From assembly GCA_034359265.1 (NCBI GenBank), contig CP136891.1, positions 58,566,001 through 58,630,000 of the forward strand: a DNA stretch of 64,000 nt. Direction: 5' to 3'. The DNA is from Canna indica. Taxonomy: Eukaryota > Streptophyta > Magnoliopsida > Zingiberales > Cannaceae. The translations under genes and the position numbers were made by a program. A model generated the notes under the pieces. The model worked only from the letters and a program-made list of their open reading frames with translations. It did no database searches and had not been told where the DNA came from. This document shows, in pieces, positions 35,137 to 46,937 of the stretch; positions within the stretch are counted from its first letter, which is position 1, and every line of letters starts with the position of its first letter.

Positions 35137-35844
35137 AAAAAATTAACAAATCTAACTCATACTTTGACGAAATTAATAAATCTAACTCATCTTTTAATTT
35201 GCATCAATTCTAATCTATACTTACAGATTTACATCAATTCTAACTCTTCGTCTACTTGTTGTTAATCGTCCCGTTAGTTGTTGACGTGACATCATAGTCA
35301 GCAACTTCGTTTATATTTTTTTAATCTGAATTTTTCACGCCATTCTATTTAAAAAAAAATGAATATTTAATTCGAAGTTGCCACGTCATGTTATGTCAGG
35401 CAATTAAAAAAAAAAATATTTTTAAAAAAAACCCTAAATGCTTTCGTTCGTCCCGTTTCCCCCGCTCGCTCGTCTGCAATTTAGTTTACCGATAACCCTA
35501 AATCCATCGCTCGCCCCCTCCCCCCTTCCACTGCCAACCCTAATCGTTCGCATCCTTCACCCTCCTTGACCGATCTCCTTCCTCGTCTCCAACCCTAATT
35601 GTTCTCCCTAACATACACAATCAACAGCCGCTAGAAGATTCCCTTGACGCAGAACCACAAATCATCCGCTTGACACTTCTCGTTGATCGCCTGCCTGTGC
35701 CCAAAGAAATCTCAAGTGCGAGGTAAAATTAAGTTGCTCTTAATCATGTATTTATCTTATCTTATCTGTATAAATTTGAGTAACATTAGTAGTATAAATT
35801 TGATATTCCAGCATTATAGTGATAACTTTGCATTATACTAGGAA

Positions 35845-36399
35845 ATGTCAATGACATCTACATCAACTGGTATCTCTGAAGTATCTATAACCTCATCAAT
35901 GTGTCTGCCATTCAGTCGTCATAACCTTGCAGCGTGCTTGTTAACATCAAATACTAGGAAAAATACAGGGAGGAGATTTTGGAGATGCTTACATTGGAAG
36001 ATAAATAATTTTGATTGACATTTAGTTTGCTTATTGTAATTACAACTAATCATACATTACCAACTATTTATACAAAAAAAAGAGGGGGATGTTGTTGATT
36101 GCGAATTTTTTGAATGGTATGATCCCGACTATTTGACTACAGATAGAGATAATCTAAGACAACACATCACCCTACTTCAGGAGAAGAACAATGTTCTCAT
36201 CGAGAAATTGACAATGCAACAAGATATAATAAGTAGATTGGAAAAGGATAAGAAGAAGCTGGAAGAAAAATATACAGTGATAAAATACAGAAATGACAGG
36301 ATGAGGAACCAACTTTGGTTATTTCTTGGTGCTTGGGTTGTAGTATGCATGACCAGTTTGGAATATAAGCTGGTGCAAATTGAAACCATCATACATTAA
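35845..36399 (+). CDS. MULE 1 accessory gene: GRF-type zinc finger, coiled coil, transmembrane segment
   Basis: Exon 1 from ATG 35845 to about 35999 gives HNLAACLLTSNTRKNTGRRF and WRCLHWK. Exon 2 from about 36084 to the stop at 36399 begins DVVDCEFFEWYDPDY. Together they match the GRF zinc-finger layout (TS.T..N.GRRF..C ... C.FF.W.D). Next comes a Lys/Glu-rich coiled coil (LLQEKNNVLIEKL to EKYTVIKYRN) and one hydrophobic helix (LWLFLGAWVVVCM) near the C-terminus. The 3' splice acceptor before exon 1 is TACTAG. The exon 1 donor is non-canonical (AAG/ATAAAT), so splicing may be broken. GRF fingers bind single-stranded nucleic acid in some eukaryotic proteins. The function here is unknown. The gene lies where mudrB sits in MuDR but is not similar to it. 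Confidence 0.65.
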
Positions 36400-36785
36400 T
36401 AACCAGTAACCAATAAACTGATATACAATACCCAAAATAGGTAGTACCAAAATATACAATACCCAGATATCAAAGTGATCCTTTTGTGATCCTTTTGTAC
36501 AATACCAAATCTAGTACCAAAATAACAATGTACAATATCAAATCCAGATTACAAATCATTTTGTGATCCTTGAACTACATGAATATCATACTGCCTTCCT
36601 TGAATAGTTTGTGATCCTTGAACAGACTGTGATACTTGGACATCATGTAGTGCTTGATCCCTTCTAGATAAGCTACTCCATTGACTTCTAGATGAGCAAA
36701 TTGATAAGTTTGATCCAGACATCTAAACAAAAAGAAATCAAACATTAAACTCATAACTTTAAACATAACTCTAAATATTAATTCA

Positions 36786-39700
36786 AATACAACACAAATA
36801 TTTACTCTGAAATAGGTAGTTCCGGTTTCTTCACCTACGAAAACTCCAAAACCTTGTGATGCCAATGCTCTTTCCCTACTACGGGCATAGTAAAACAAAA
36901 TAATTATAAGCTAATTTTTATTAAAAGGCTCACTGTTGTGTATCAAAAGACTTACTGTTGCAGTGCTTCCTCTTGCTCCACCTCTTCCTCTTGATCCCCT
37001 ACTTCCCCTAGTTGTAGTTCCACATCTTCCTCTTGCTCCATCACTTCTTAATGATTGGGCCTTGTAATGAAAACAGTATACCATAATGAGGGGCCTTGTA
37101 TATCATAATGAGAACATCATAATAAAAATAGTATACCATAATGAAAACACCATAATGAAAATACTATAATGAAAACAATAACCTCATTATTAGTATTAGT
37201 ATGTGATGAAGATGATTGTGCTCTCAACGAACAACTTCTTCTATTATGACCAACTTGTTTGCACAATTTACAAGTAATAACAATGTCTCTCTTTGATAAT
37301 CTAGAAGTACTCTCATCTTCATGCATTTCTTTTCTTCCATTTTTCTTAGGTCGGCCCGACATCTTTTTTACATGAGGAGGCAAAACAGGAGGCTTGTCTA
37401 CTTGTGGCCATGTATCCTTCCCCGTCAAAGGTTCCAAAAGGAGCTCATATGTCTTCAAATATGTATCTCTTTTGTAGTAATTGTCCACGTAATGGTCTGG
37501 ATCTTCCTTTAGCCAAATGATACTTGAGATGTCATGATTGCACGGTATGCCACATATGTCCCAATATCGGCATGAACAGGTGCGATTTGATAAGTTTACA
37601 ACATACGATCTATCCATCACTTGAACCCCAAACTTCAAGTTTCCAGCTGGTGTGACATGGCAAAGTCCGATTTTCTCTTTATTCTTCTCAAGTTTCTTCC
37701 TTATGTTTGGACATATGATGTCATTGGATTTTAACATCATTTCTCTCTTAGCTTGCATCCTCGCCATCAACATACGACAGATGTCTTCAAGCATATCAAT
37801 TACCGACTTTGATCTTGCCTTCAAAATATATCCGTTGAATGTCTCGCTTAGATTATTTGTAATCACATCACATTTACAATTGGTACTGATGAAAGCTTGA
37901 CAAAACTTATGCATTCCAATGACAGTGAAAGTCATGATGTGCAAGTTTTGAAATAACAGCAAGTTCATTCAAGGCTCGCTTGAAGTCCGACTCAATATTG
38001 CACCTAACAATCCTCTAGAAGCATGATTTTAGAACATGACCATTGTGTTTTTTTTCCAATTTGCATAAATATGCCTCGCACAATTCCTATGCTCGGCTGC
38101 AGGAACTCTTTGTCTAATGACATACTCAAGACCCTAAAAAATTATACAATAATTAATAATCAATATGAAATTAACAACACTCATAATTAAAGATCACATA
38201 TACATGAAATGAAATTTAACTTACTTTTTGTTGGTCACTTATTAGAGTCCATCCGTATCCACTATCAATGCGTAGGTCATCAAATAATAGGCCCAAAAAC
38301 CAACTCCAAGAATCATAGTTTTCTCCTTCTACAACTGCCCAAGCAATTGGGAACATTTGATTATTCTCATCCCTCCCAACTGCTGAAAGCAATTGACCAC
38401 CAAGAAATGTCTTCAAAAAGTAGCCATCAAATCCAATAATCGGCCTGCATCCCAACAGAAATCCCCATTTTAAAGCTTCAAACCCAATATACAATCGCTT
38501 GAAGATAGGAGGTGCACCCATATATTGTCAATCACACATAATAGTAAATAAGCTTGTTGGGTTCACACGATGAAGTTGTGCTAAATATGGACCAATCATT
38601 GCATAGTGGTCCTCAATGGAGCCCCGAAGTTGTTTTAATGCCTCCCATGTAGCTCTGTAGCTTTTCATTCTTGGAACAGTGATATAAAACTTCTCAAGCA
38701 AATCATTCTCCATTTCTTCGACATTCCAATTAGGATTGCTCCTAAATTTCTCCATATAGTGCTTTGCTATCTATTGTACAATGGCTTGTCTATTCTGCAT
38801 GTTTCTTGAACATTTGTGTTCATTGTCGTATGACTTAACCACTAATGTCATCTCACTCTTCATCCAACTAGCATATATTCTCCACGGGCAATCCAAAGAA
38901 CATTTTGCTTCCATTTTTTTCCCATATGTTTTAATCCATTTGATGCTATAACCGTTTGCAACTGAATAGTTTTGAACTGCTTCTTTAAATTGAGCATTCG
39001 ACTCAAATTTCATCCCAATCTCGAATTTAACATCCCTCAAATCACAATTTGAATTATGTACTTTGCGGCGACTTCTTTTGTTGATATGTACATCCTCATC
39101 TTCACTTATGTGAGGTGTAAGAATTTCATCATTAGTATTTTCATATTCAGAACTAACTTCATTTTCCTCAATAATGGGCGCCTCTTCCATCAATGTTGTA
39201 GGCTGTACTCTGATTGGTCACCTCCTCAATCATATATTCATTGTTTCTACCTTCAACCATGATCAGTATAAGTCGGTCCATATTAGCCATATTTTTATTA
39301 TTTCTGCCCTTCTTTATAGCTCTACATACTAGATATTCTTAATCAGTTGATGAATCAAATTCACTTGACAATATATCGTTATCGCTTTCTCCAACGGAAA
39401 GATAGTTGTCATCTTTAGAAGACTCAGCAATATTACTCTCAATCAGATTTCTTGGTGTTTCTACGCCATCTTCAGCTTGTAGAACTGGATTTTCATCTTT
39501 AGCTATATCTTCAGCTACATTTTCATCTTCAACTATATCTTCAGCTACATCTTTAGCTACACTTTCATATTCAGCTATATCTTCAGCTTTATTTTCATGC
39601 CAATGGAAAATATCTACCTCTGTTGTTTCATCGTCACTACTAATATTTAGTTGCTCCATAAAAAGATTACTAGGTTAGTTAAAAAAATATGTAAACAGTA

Positions 39701-40035
39701 AATTGAAACTGTTATAAACTGATTGTAAACATATTTAGCTGTAAACAACAAATAAATATATGTAAACATGAAATGAACATATCAAGGAAATAAATTGATT
39801 GTAAACATGAAATGAACATGATTTTAATAAGATTGAAATTTTCAAAAGCATAACTACTAAACAGGAAATAATATGACTTGAAATAATCTGCTTTCATCCA
39901 TTTCATCAAAATTAGGACTGTACAAACAAACTCAAGCATTACATAAAAGAAGTATGAACTTACAGGTGATGATGCTGAGGAAATTGGTACTGGAGGTATG
40001 ACTGTCCTCCGAATTCGAGTTGATCTCCTAACCAT
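36786..40035 (-). pseudogene. MuDR-type transposase of MULE 1
   Basis: Read right to left. A possible first exon at 40035-39965 (MVRRSTRIRRTVIPPVP, donor CACCT/GTAAGT). An acidic exon at 39659-39339. At 39193-38770 a MuDR N-terminal DNA-binding domain (F.IGMKF.....FKEAVQNYSV; CSLDCPWRIYASW; CSRN). At 38755-38528 a segment ending AMIGPYLAQLHRVNP. At 38521-38216 the MULE catalytic core, with GFDGYFLKTFLGGQLLSAVG (first Asp), FPIAWAVVEGEN and SDQQK (second Asp region). At 37968-37117 the C-terminal part with CDVITNNLSETFNGYI, the SWIM finger CSCRYWDICGIPCNH, GRPKKNGRKE and the zinc knuckle CKLCKQVGHNRRSC. A last exon near 36785-36890 reads LASQGFGVFVGEETGTTYF. Frameshifts near 37970-38120 and stops at 38520, 38770 and 39340 make it inactive unless some are introns. 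The enzyme would cut and paste DNA in the nucleus. Confidence 0.88.
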
Positions 40036-40569
40036 TGTATCGGGTAGAGGCAGTAGGGCAGTCTAGGGTGACGAGAAATGATTTTGGCAGAATGTGGAGA
40101 GAAATGAGGGCCTTACATGAATGTTCCTGCTGGCGGCGTCTTCCCAGATGTTCCGGCGACAAATCGATTCCTGCGAAAGCTGTGGGGACCGACGACAACC
40201 GGGATTTGGGGTGGGGTCTTATGTTGGGGGAGGAGGGAGGAGGGGGGGATGTGGCGAACGAAAGCATTTAGTTTTTTTTTTAAAATATTTTTTTAAAATT
40301 TTAATTGTCTGACATAACATGACGTGGGAACTTCGAATTAAATATTTATTTTTTTTTGAAATAGGATGACGTGAAAAATTCAGATTAAAAAAATATAAAC
40401 GAAGTTGCTGACTAGGATATGATGCCACGTCAGCAATTAACGGGACGATTAACAGCAAGTCGATGGAGGGTTAGAATTGATGTAAATTCGTAAGTATATG
40501 TTAGAATTGATGCAAATTAAAAGATGAATTAGATTTGTTAATTTCGTCAAAGTATGAGTTAGATTTATC

Positions 40570-41068
40570 AATTAGATTCAAATAATTGTTAAATTTGCTT
40601 CAGCAAGTATAATTAAAAATCATATTATCCTATTTAATTACGTTGATTTTGATCAGATTGGTGGAATTTAAATAGAACGTAGAATCCACCAAGGGTCAAT
40701 TGCAAATTGATTAGTTTGGTTCGATTTAAAAAATAATGAATATAATTAGTGACACAAAGCATGAGAAAATAATTATCGACGTGTAATTTTGTTGATTTTG
40801 ACAAGCCCTACAAATGCAAATATCAACAAGATATCCAATTTGAATAGTTGATAACTTAAGGAGTAATTTTATTTTTCATTTTCTGAAAAAAAAAAAGTTT
40901 AGATACTTAAAAGTTCTCTTGAATAGTTTATAACTTAAGGAGTAATTTTATTTTCTTTTTTCTGCACGAAAAAAAAGTTTAGATGCTTAAAAGTTCTTTA
41001 AAATATAATAGTTGATAACTTAAGGAGTAATTTTAATCTCATATAGAAAATAACCAATTTAGATAAAG
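40570..41068 (+). repeat. Right copy of the direct duplication flanking the MULE
   Basis: Same orientation as 34654-35136. Extra bases CCACCAAGGGTCAAT near 40687 are absent from the left copy. It ends GATAAAG just before the second PIF-like MITE. Confidence 0.9.
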
Positions 41069-41075
41069 ACTTATA

Positions 41076-41906
41076 GGTGCTGTTTGGTTAGCGAAAATTA
41101 TTTTCTGGTTTGGTTTCAGTGAAACTGAAAATTTGGTTTCGAAAACTTGGTTTTGGTTTCTAGTTTTCAGTTTTCTGAAAACGCGTTTGGTTAATAAAAA
41201 CAACATCAGTTTTAGTTAGTTGAAATCAGTAAATATTTATTTGGTTATAAAAAATAATATTAATTTTCCTTGAACATTTTTAGTAGTAATTAAATGTTTA
41301 GTTAGTTTACAAAATTAAATATTTGTTAATATGGTTACAAAATATTTATATGATGTAATTAATTAAGTTATTGGTAATTTAAGATTTGTTTTGTTCAATT
41401 AGATATAAAAATTAATTAATAGTTATTATAAATTTTTTTAAAAAAACAAGTCCAATGATGTAAAATTAGGTTTGATTAAATTATAAATAGACCAACTTTA
41501 AAAAAATTGAGTTATTTAAAATTTGGGTTTGAGTCAATTAGATATAAATTGGTTTAATTATTTTATAAATTTAAGATAAAAGTTTGAGTTAAAAATGATG
41601 ATTTTTATTTTTATTTTTAAAAATTAGATATAGTTTAATTTATTTTTGAATTAATTAATTTTATAAAAAAATATTTATAATTATAAAGTTGTCACTGCAT
41701 TTTGATAACAAAATCGACAGTCTCGAAACCACAGAAAACAACATTCTGGTGTTTTCATTTTTATTAAGAAAATTGGTTTCGTTTTCATTCTGGTTTCGAT
41801 TCAGTTTCACGAAAACACTGAACCAAACACGTTTTCGTAAGCAGTTTTGGTTTCAGTGAAACTGAAATCATGAAAACAGACTTGATTTCGCTAACCAAAC
41901 AGGCCC
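41076..41906. mobile_element. PIF/Harbinger-like MITE 2
   Basis: 831 bp. Ends GGTGCTGTTTGGTTAGCGAAA and (reverse complement) GGGCCTGTTTGGTTAGCGAAA. Flanked by ATA on both sides. Subterminal repeats of GGTTTCAGTGAAACTGAAA and GAAAAC words on both arms. The interior is AT-rich without coding frames. Confidence 0.8.
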
Positions 41907-42029
41907 ATAAGAAAGTAGATGATACATGAATTCAAATAGATAAATGCACAAATAGTGCAAGATGGATATCTATATTTAGCACTTCGACATTAAAAATAAT
42001 AAATAAATAAAATATAATACGTGATCATT

Positions 42030-42321
42030 TGAGATGGGAAAAGAATTATCTAAACTATTTAAAGATTATCTTGATCATATTTTTAACTAATATGAGATTT
42101 TAATACATCCCTCTCACGCTCAGGATTGGACATCTAGAGCATGAAGTTTTGCAGGATTAGACATCTGTGGGTGGCACAATATCAATCACAGAATAGGCTC
42201 TGATACTATGTTAAGAAATTAGTAGATCTAACTCATCCCAAAAGCTAGCTCGTGAGAAGAGGATTGTCCAAACTATTTAAAGATTATCTAGGCCTATTTT
42301 AATCAACGTGAGATTTTAACA
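42030..42321 (-). mobile_element. TRIM (terminal-repeat retrotransposon in miniature)
   Basis: On the minus strand the 5' LTR is 42321-42209 (TGTTAAAATCTCACGTTGAT... GAGCTAGCTTTTGGGATGAG ...TTCTTAACA), followed at 42208-42196 by the PBS TAGTATCAGAGCC. The interior is only 101 bp and ends in the purine tract GCGTGAGAGGGA. The 3' LTR starts at 42107 (TGTATTAAAATCTCATATTA...AATCTTTAAATAGTTTAGA). Its far end (about 42030) is decayed. It has no genes and depends on other elements' enzymes. The LTR words are typical of small plant TRIM families. Confidence 0.8.
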
Positions 42322-42899
42322 AAATTTATATTTATTTTATTTTATTAATTTCTCAAATTAATTAATTATTATTATTCATGGTACATTAAAATTGTGCCTT
42401 TTGGTAAAAGCCATGGGTTAAAGAGTTGTCTTCTGGTAGAAGTCACAATCAAATAAAAAATTATCCTTTCAAAGTCTTCTCTATTAAAGAATTATGTTCT
42501 ACTTTGTAAGAACACATTAATCTATAAGTACTTCAAATTTTCCATTTGATTTTGTAACAAAATAAATCAATTTATTGAGACTTGGACTTTGTGGTATCAC
42601 GAAAGGAGACTTGTCATTTGAAATAATTATATCCCTAACAATTAAATTAATAGGATAAATTATTCATATATTTAAATATATTTTTCATACAATGATATTT
42701 ATTATTTTTAAGATACTATAGTAATATATAAAAACAGAGATTTTTTTTACAAATTTATGAGTCCAACTTGAAATTCATCCAAGTTATTATCATTTGTAGT
42801 TGGCCCCGCTTAGTCAATTTGGGTTAGATAATCATGGTTCATTGGTTGGTGATGCATGCAAAAAAATATTGCATGGATCATCCATATATTTAGGGATAA

Positions 42900-42930
<31 letters not shown>

Positions 42931-44766
42931 TTAAAAAAAAATATTTTTTGTAATAAAATAAAATTAGTCGAAACCTTGCTTTGTGCAAATATATCTAAAT
43001 ATAATTTATTTATAAAAAATTAAATATAAATATAAATACAAATATTTTTGTAGTAAAAAATTAATGATATTATTATTAATTGATAGACTACCTTTGCAGT
43101 ATAACATGCACTCATAATAAATATAATAAAAAATTATAAAAATAAATAATCATTTTACTAACAAAAATATAGAATCCGAATCTTATCTCATAACAATAAA
43201 TACAAAAGTTCTTAGTAATTCAATAAATTAAGAAATGAGCAAGTTCATAATTTGTACACACATAATAATATAATTCTTAATTGAATATTATTTAATTATT
43301 TTTTGTAAGCATATAAGTATGACACATTTATAGAAAATCAAACAACAATAATAATATGTTGAATAAAGAAAACTATTAATTATATAGTTAATTAATCATA
43401 GACAATAAATAAGATTTCAATACATGGTAAGATGGAAAATATGAAAAAATGCATGTGAAATCGATGAATATTTCCAAATTAGATATATTTTTCAATTGAA
43501 TATAGTCAAATATAAATACAAAGTTCAAGATTTGGCAAAAAAAAAAGAGATACAAAGTTCAAGAGCTAAAAGGGTAGCAAAATTTGATGAGATGATAAGA
43601 TGAAAAATTTAAAATAAAAAAATCTATTAAATTGACATAGAGTTCTAAATTGCTTATGCTTCCAAGTTAAATAATAATAATAATAAAGAAAAATATTTGT
43701 TTCAAAGTATTATTTATAAAAGTTTAGTCTTACCAACTAAAGTATTACCAAATATATAAATTGCTAATTTATTAAATTAGCAATTAAACATAGCGATGAT
43801 TAATATATCAACAATTAAAATAATAATCATTATAATATTATTTGTGAATTAATAATTTTTTGTAGACATATAAGTATTGAATATTAAAAAAAAATTAAAA
43901 AATTACAATAAATAGAAATTTTCACTGTAGCGATATAAAAAAATAAATGAGCTAATTCGTAATTTAAATCGCATGCACAATAATATAATTCATAATTAAA
44001 TATTATTTATTTAATTTTTTTAGACATATAAACATTGATCATTTGAAGAAAATTAAAAGTTAATACATATTATATAATAACCACTAATAATTTTTTGAAT
44101 AAAAAATTTAAAACTTTTCAAAGCAAATTATACTATACAATATAAATATATGAAATATATATACATATATATAATTGAAAAATATTAATATTTCGGAGAA
44201 TAAATATAAAATATAACACAAATATAAAGTATAGTGTACCAATTAAAATTGCATGAGTATAAAAAACTAAATAAAAAATAAGAAAAATCTAAATTATATA
44301 AATAAAGGGGGAAAATTATATTTTAAAAGCACAAAACTAATATAAAAATAGTTCTAACTTTAAAAAATATTTTTAACAATTATTCAGTAAATCTATAATT
44401 ATTATAAAAAAATATAGGTTCAAATAATAAATATATACAAACACATAAAAATAATCTAAAAATTATAATAATAAAAGAGTAAAATATTAATAAAATATAA
44501 ATTTTAAATCAACACTAATATTTGTAAGAGAACAAAATTTAACTTCACAACATACATAATGCTTCATAAGTAATTTTAATAAAATTTATTGTGAAATTTA
44601 ATATGTAATCTAGTCATTCCTTATAAAGTATAATTAAGATTTAATATAAAATTTAATGACACATATTAATTAATGAAATAAAATTAGTAGATAAAAGCCA
44701 ATGGTGGATAGTACAGTTGACAACAACATGTTGAATGTTGTATAGAGATTTAGGGTTCGCTAATGT

Positions 44767-44874
44767 GTTTTTTTTTAAAACATAGATAGAAAGTCACAAT
44801 AGGTGATCATACTAGTGATCGTACAATATGTTGCCATCAGGCTTGTGACTTTCTATCTTTGTTTTTTTAAAAAA
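44767..44874. repeat. Fold-back element / long hairpin
   Basis: The left arm (44767-44799) and right arm (44843-44874) pair through AGATAGAAAGTCACAA and its complement plus flanking A/T runs, around a 43-base loop that itself contains GATCATACTAGTGATC. Could be a small MITE or a hairpin precursor. No target duplication is clear. Confidence 0.6.
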
Positions 44875-45604
44875 TAGTTGATAATAATTAGCATTTTGAA
44901 ATTGAATATTTTTCTACAATAAAGGAAAAATTAGGAAGAAATCTATATAATAAACATTAATTGATTAAAAATATATTCAATGAGAATTAAGTGTGAATTA
45001 AGACTAATGAATTGCATATATAACATTAATTGATCAAACAAATATATGAAATATATATGGAAAGAAAAGATAATATATAAAATATTAAAAATTTCTAAAT
45101 TTCATAAATTCAAAATAAAAAAATAAAAAGATTATATAATTTAATTGTGAATCTATGTATATCTCATAAAATCCAAATTTGATCGATATCAAATCCATTA
45201 ATCCAATTTTTAAACAATATTTAATTTAATTAGCACAATTATGAAAGTAACCACCACGTATCATAGAGTTGAGAAAAAATAAATTAGCTACTTGATCTTT
45301 AATAATTTTCCTCAAACAGTACTTGTGAATCTTAGGTGTTCTTCGTACCTCTATTTTTATAGAGAAATGAAAATTAAATTAGTTTTTTTTTAAAAAAAAA
45401 TTAAATTAGCTACTTAATCTCTAATAACTTTCAACTAACAGTACATGATCTTAAGTGTTCTTAAGTCGATAACATAGTCATGCATGTCTTTGTTATATGT
45501 ATTATACCAGAAATAAACTCGATCGACGACCTCCGCCTTATCTCCGTTATCTATACTATATCAGAAATAAACATATGCCATTGTCTAAAGAATTTAAAAT
45601 ATAC

Positions 45605-45900
45605 TTACCACTTGTTGGGAAATTCATAATCAGTGTGCCGCCATGACACGTCGCCAGCATAGCGCGCTCTCAAACATGCAGACGACATTCGAGAGATTGA
45701 TCGACTTCCCATTAGGGGCTCCGGCGACGTACATTGGCGTCGATTATGTACGTCGATGAACGCACGCAGCGTTGGTCGGGCAGTGGAGCCCAAGCAGTTG
45801 ACCATTGGCTCCAAGAAAATGCCGTAGAGGTCAAAGCTGAACTCGTCAATGACGAGGAAGGTCTTGAAGGACCACTACTCGGAAGGGGGCACAAAGAGCT
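45605..45900 (-). pseudogene. GC-rich gene fragment, unidentified
   Basis: A GC-richer island within AT-rich DNA. The minus strand gives FKTFLVIDEFSFDLYGIF followed by LEPMVNCLGSTARPTLRAF, protein-like in composition, then loses the look of coding sequence. It is preceded by LFVPPSE and a stop. I do not recognise the family. It may be a captured gene fragment inside a transposon, or chance. Confidence 0.3.
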
Positions 45901-46032
45901 CTAAGAGAAAGCCCGTGGAGTGGTCATTAGAATATTGGTGAAGAAATGGTTGGAGCAAGTTGAAGAGACGTGGATGGTGAACCAGAGAGAGAAGAGCATA
46001 ATTCGAGAGAGAGGGAGAAGCATTATTAATAT

Positions 46033-46563
46033 TAGGGCTGATCAAAATCCGATCCGACCCGAAAATATCTGAAAAACCGATCTGAAAATTCATTTCGGGT
46101 TGGGTTACTCGGGTATATCGGGTCGGGTATTGTTTTTGAAAATTTTGTCTATTATTTCAGGTCGGGTCGGGTTCGAGTGAAAACCATGTTTAACCCGACC
46201 CGACTCTATTTTAGATTAAATATATATTTAAAGTATATGTTTTGATAAAAATATAATGTTGGCTTTTTGGTTAGATGGGTAGAGATAAAATTTAGGAGGT
46301 TTTGAGTTCAAGTTCTATTTAGATTATAATTTTAATACAATTGTTCATCTTTTTTATCACTATTTTTAAAATAATTTTTTTTAAAATTTTTTTTAAATCG
46401 AATTCGGATTAATCGGGTCGGGGCCCGATTTTTTCGGGTTATTCGGGTCGGGCCCCGATTAAAAAATTGGATCGGGTCGGATATATTTTTTTTGGAAATT
46501 TCAGATTAATACCCTAATGGGTCGGGTCGGGTATTGATTCGACCCTTTCTATGCTCAGCCCTA
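46033..46563. mobile_element. hAT-like MITE with an internal tRNA-like segment
   Basis: 531 bp with termini TAGGGCTGATCA and TGCTCAGCCCTA (imperfect inverted repeat) and a perfect 8-bp target duplication ATTAATAT at 46025-46032 and 46564-46571. Subterminal arrays of CCGACCCG / CGGGTCGGG. The middle (46258-46330) reads GGCTTTTTGGTTAGATGGGTAGAG ... TTTTGAGTTCAAGTTC, resembling tRNA A and B boxes. No transposase. Confidence 0.9.
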
Positions 46564-46571
46564 ATTAATAT

Positions 46572-46903
46572 GCATATAAGAGAGACATTAAATCGCATGA
46601 CGCATGAGGGAGAGAAAGTATTGAACCGCATGGGAGAGATAGGCATTAAACATGAGAAAAAGAAAAGAGAGAGAATAGAGAATAAGATCAGAAGCATTAA
46701 ATTGCATGGGATAGTGGGAGGAGCATGAAACGACACGAGGGGAGAGAGGTGTAAGTGGGTTTAATTAAATCATATTTAAAATTATTTAAAATAAACAAAT
46801 ATAACAAAAAATTCTAAAATTACAAGCTTCATTTGAATGTGCTACACGGTAATTTTGAATGTTGATTATATACATATATAATAAGTAAATAACTTAATAA
46901 AAC

Positions 46904-46937
<34 letters not shown>

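Larger units (their letters stand above)
35137..40569. mobile_element. MULE 1 (Mutator-like element) with about 310-330 bp TIRs
   Basis: The left end (AACAAATCTAACTCATACTTTGACGAAATTAA...) and the right end are inverted copies. They run inward through GTCAGCAACTTCGTTTATA, ATCTGAATTTTTCACG and ACTTCGAATTAAATATT to AAATGCTTTCGTTCG (left about 35137-35452, right about 40252-40569). It carries a MuDR-type transposase on the minus strand and a GRF zinc-finger ORF on the plus strand, convergent, each starting next to its own TIR. No 9-bp target duplication is visible. The flanks are instead a roughly 490-bp direct repeat. About 5.4 kb. Confidence 0.85.
42322..46024. other. AT-rich gene-free region
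   Basis: Runs of A/T with (TA)n at about 42900-42930, a fold-back at 44767-44874 (separate entry) and a GC-richer island at 45605-45900 (separate entry). GTCGAAACCTTGCTTTGTGCAA at 42967 resembles GTCGAGAACCTGCGCGTTGCGCAA at 53414, perhaps the same element end. No other gene or element end was recognised. Confidence 0.5.
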
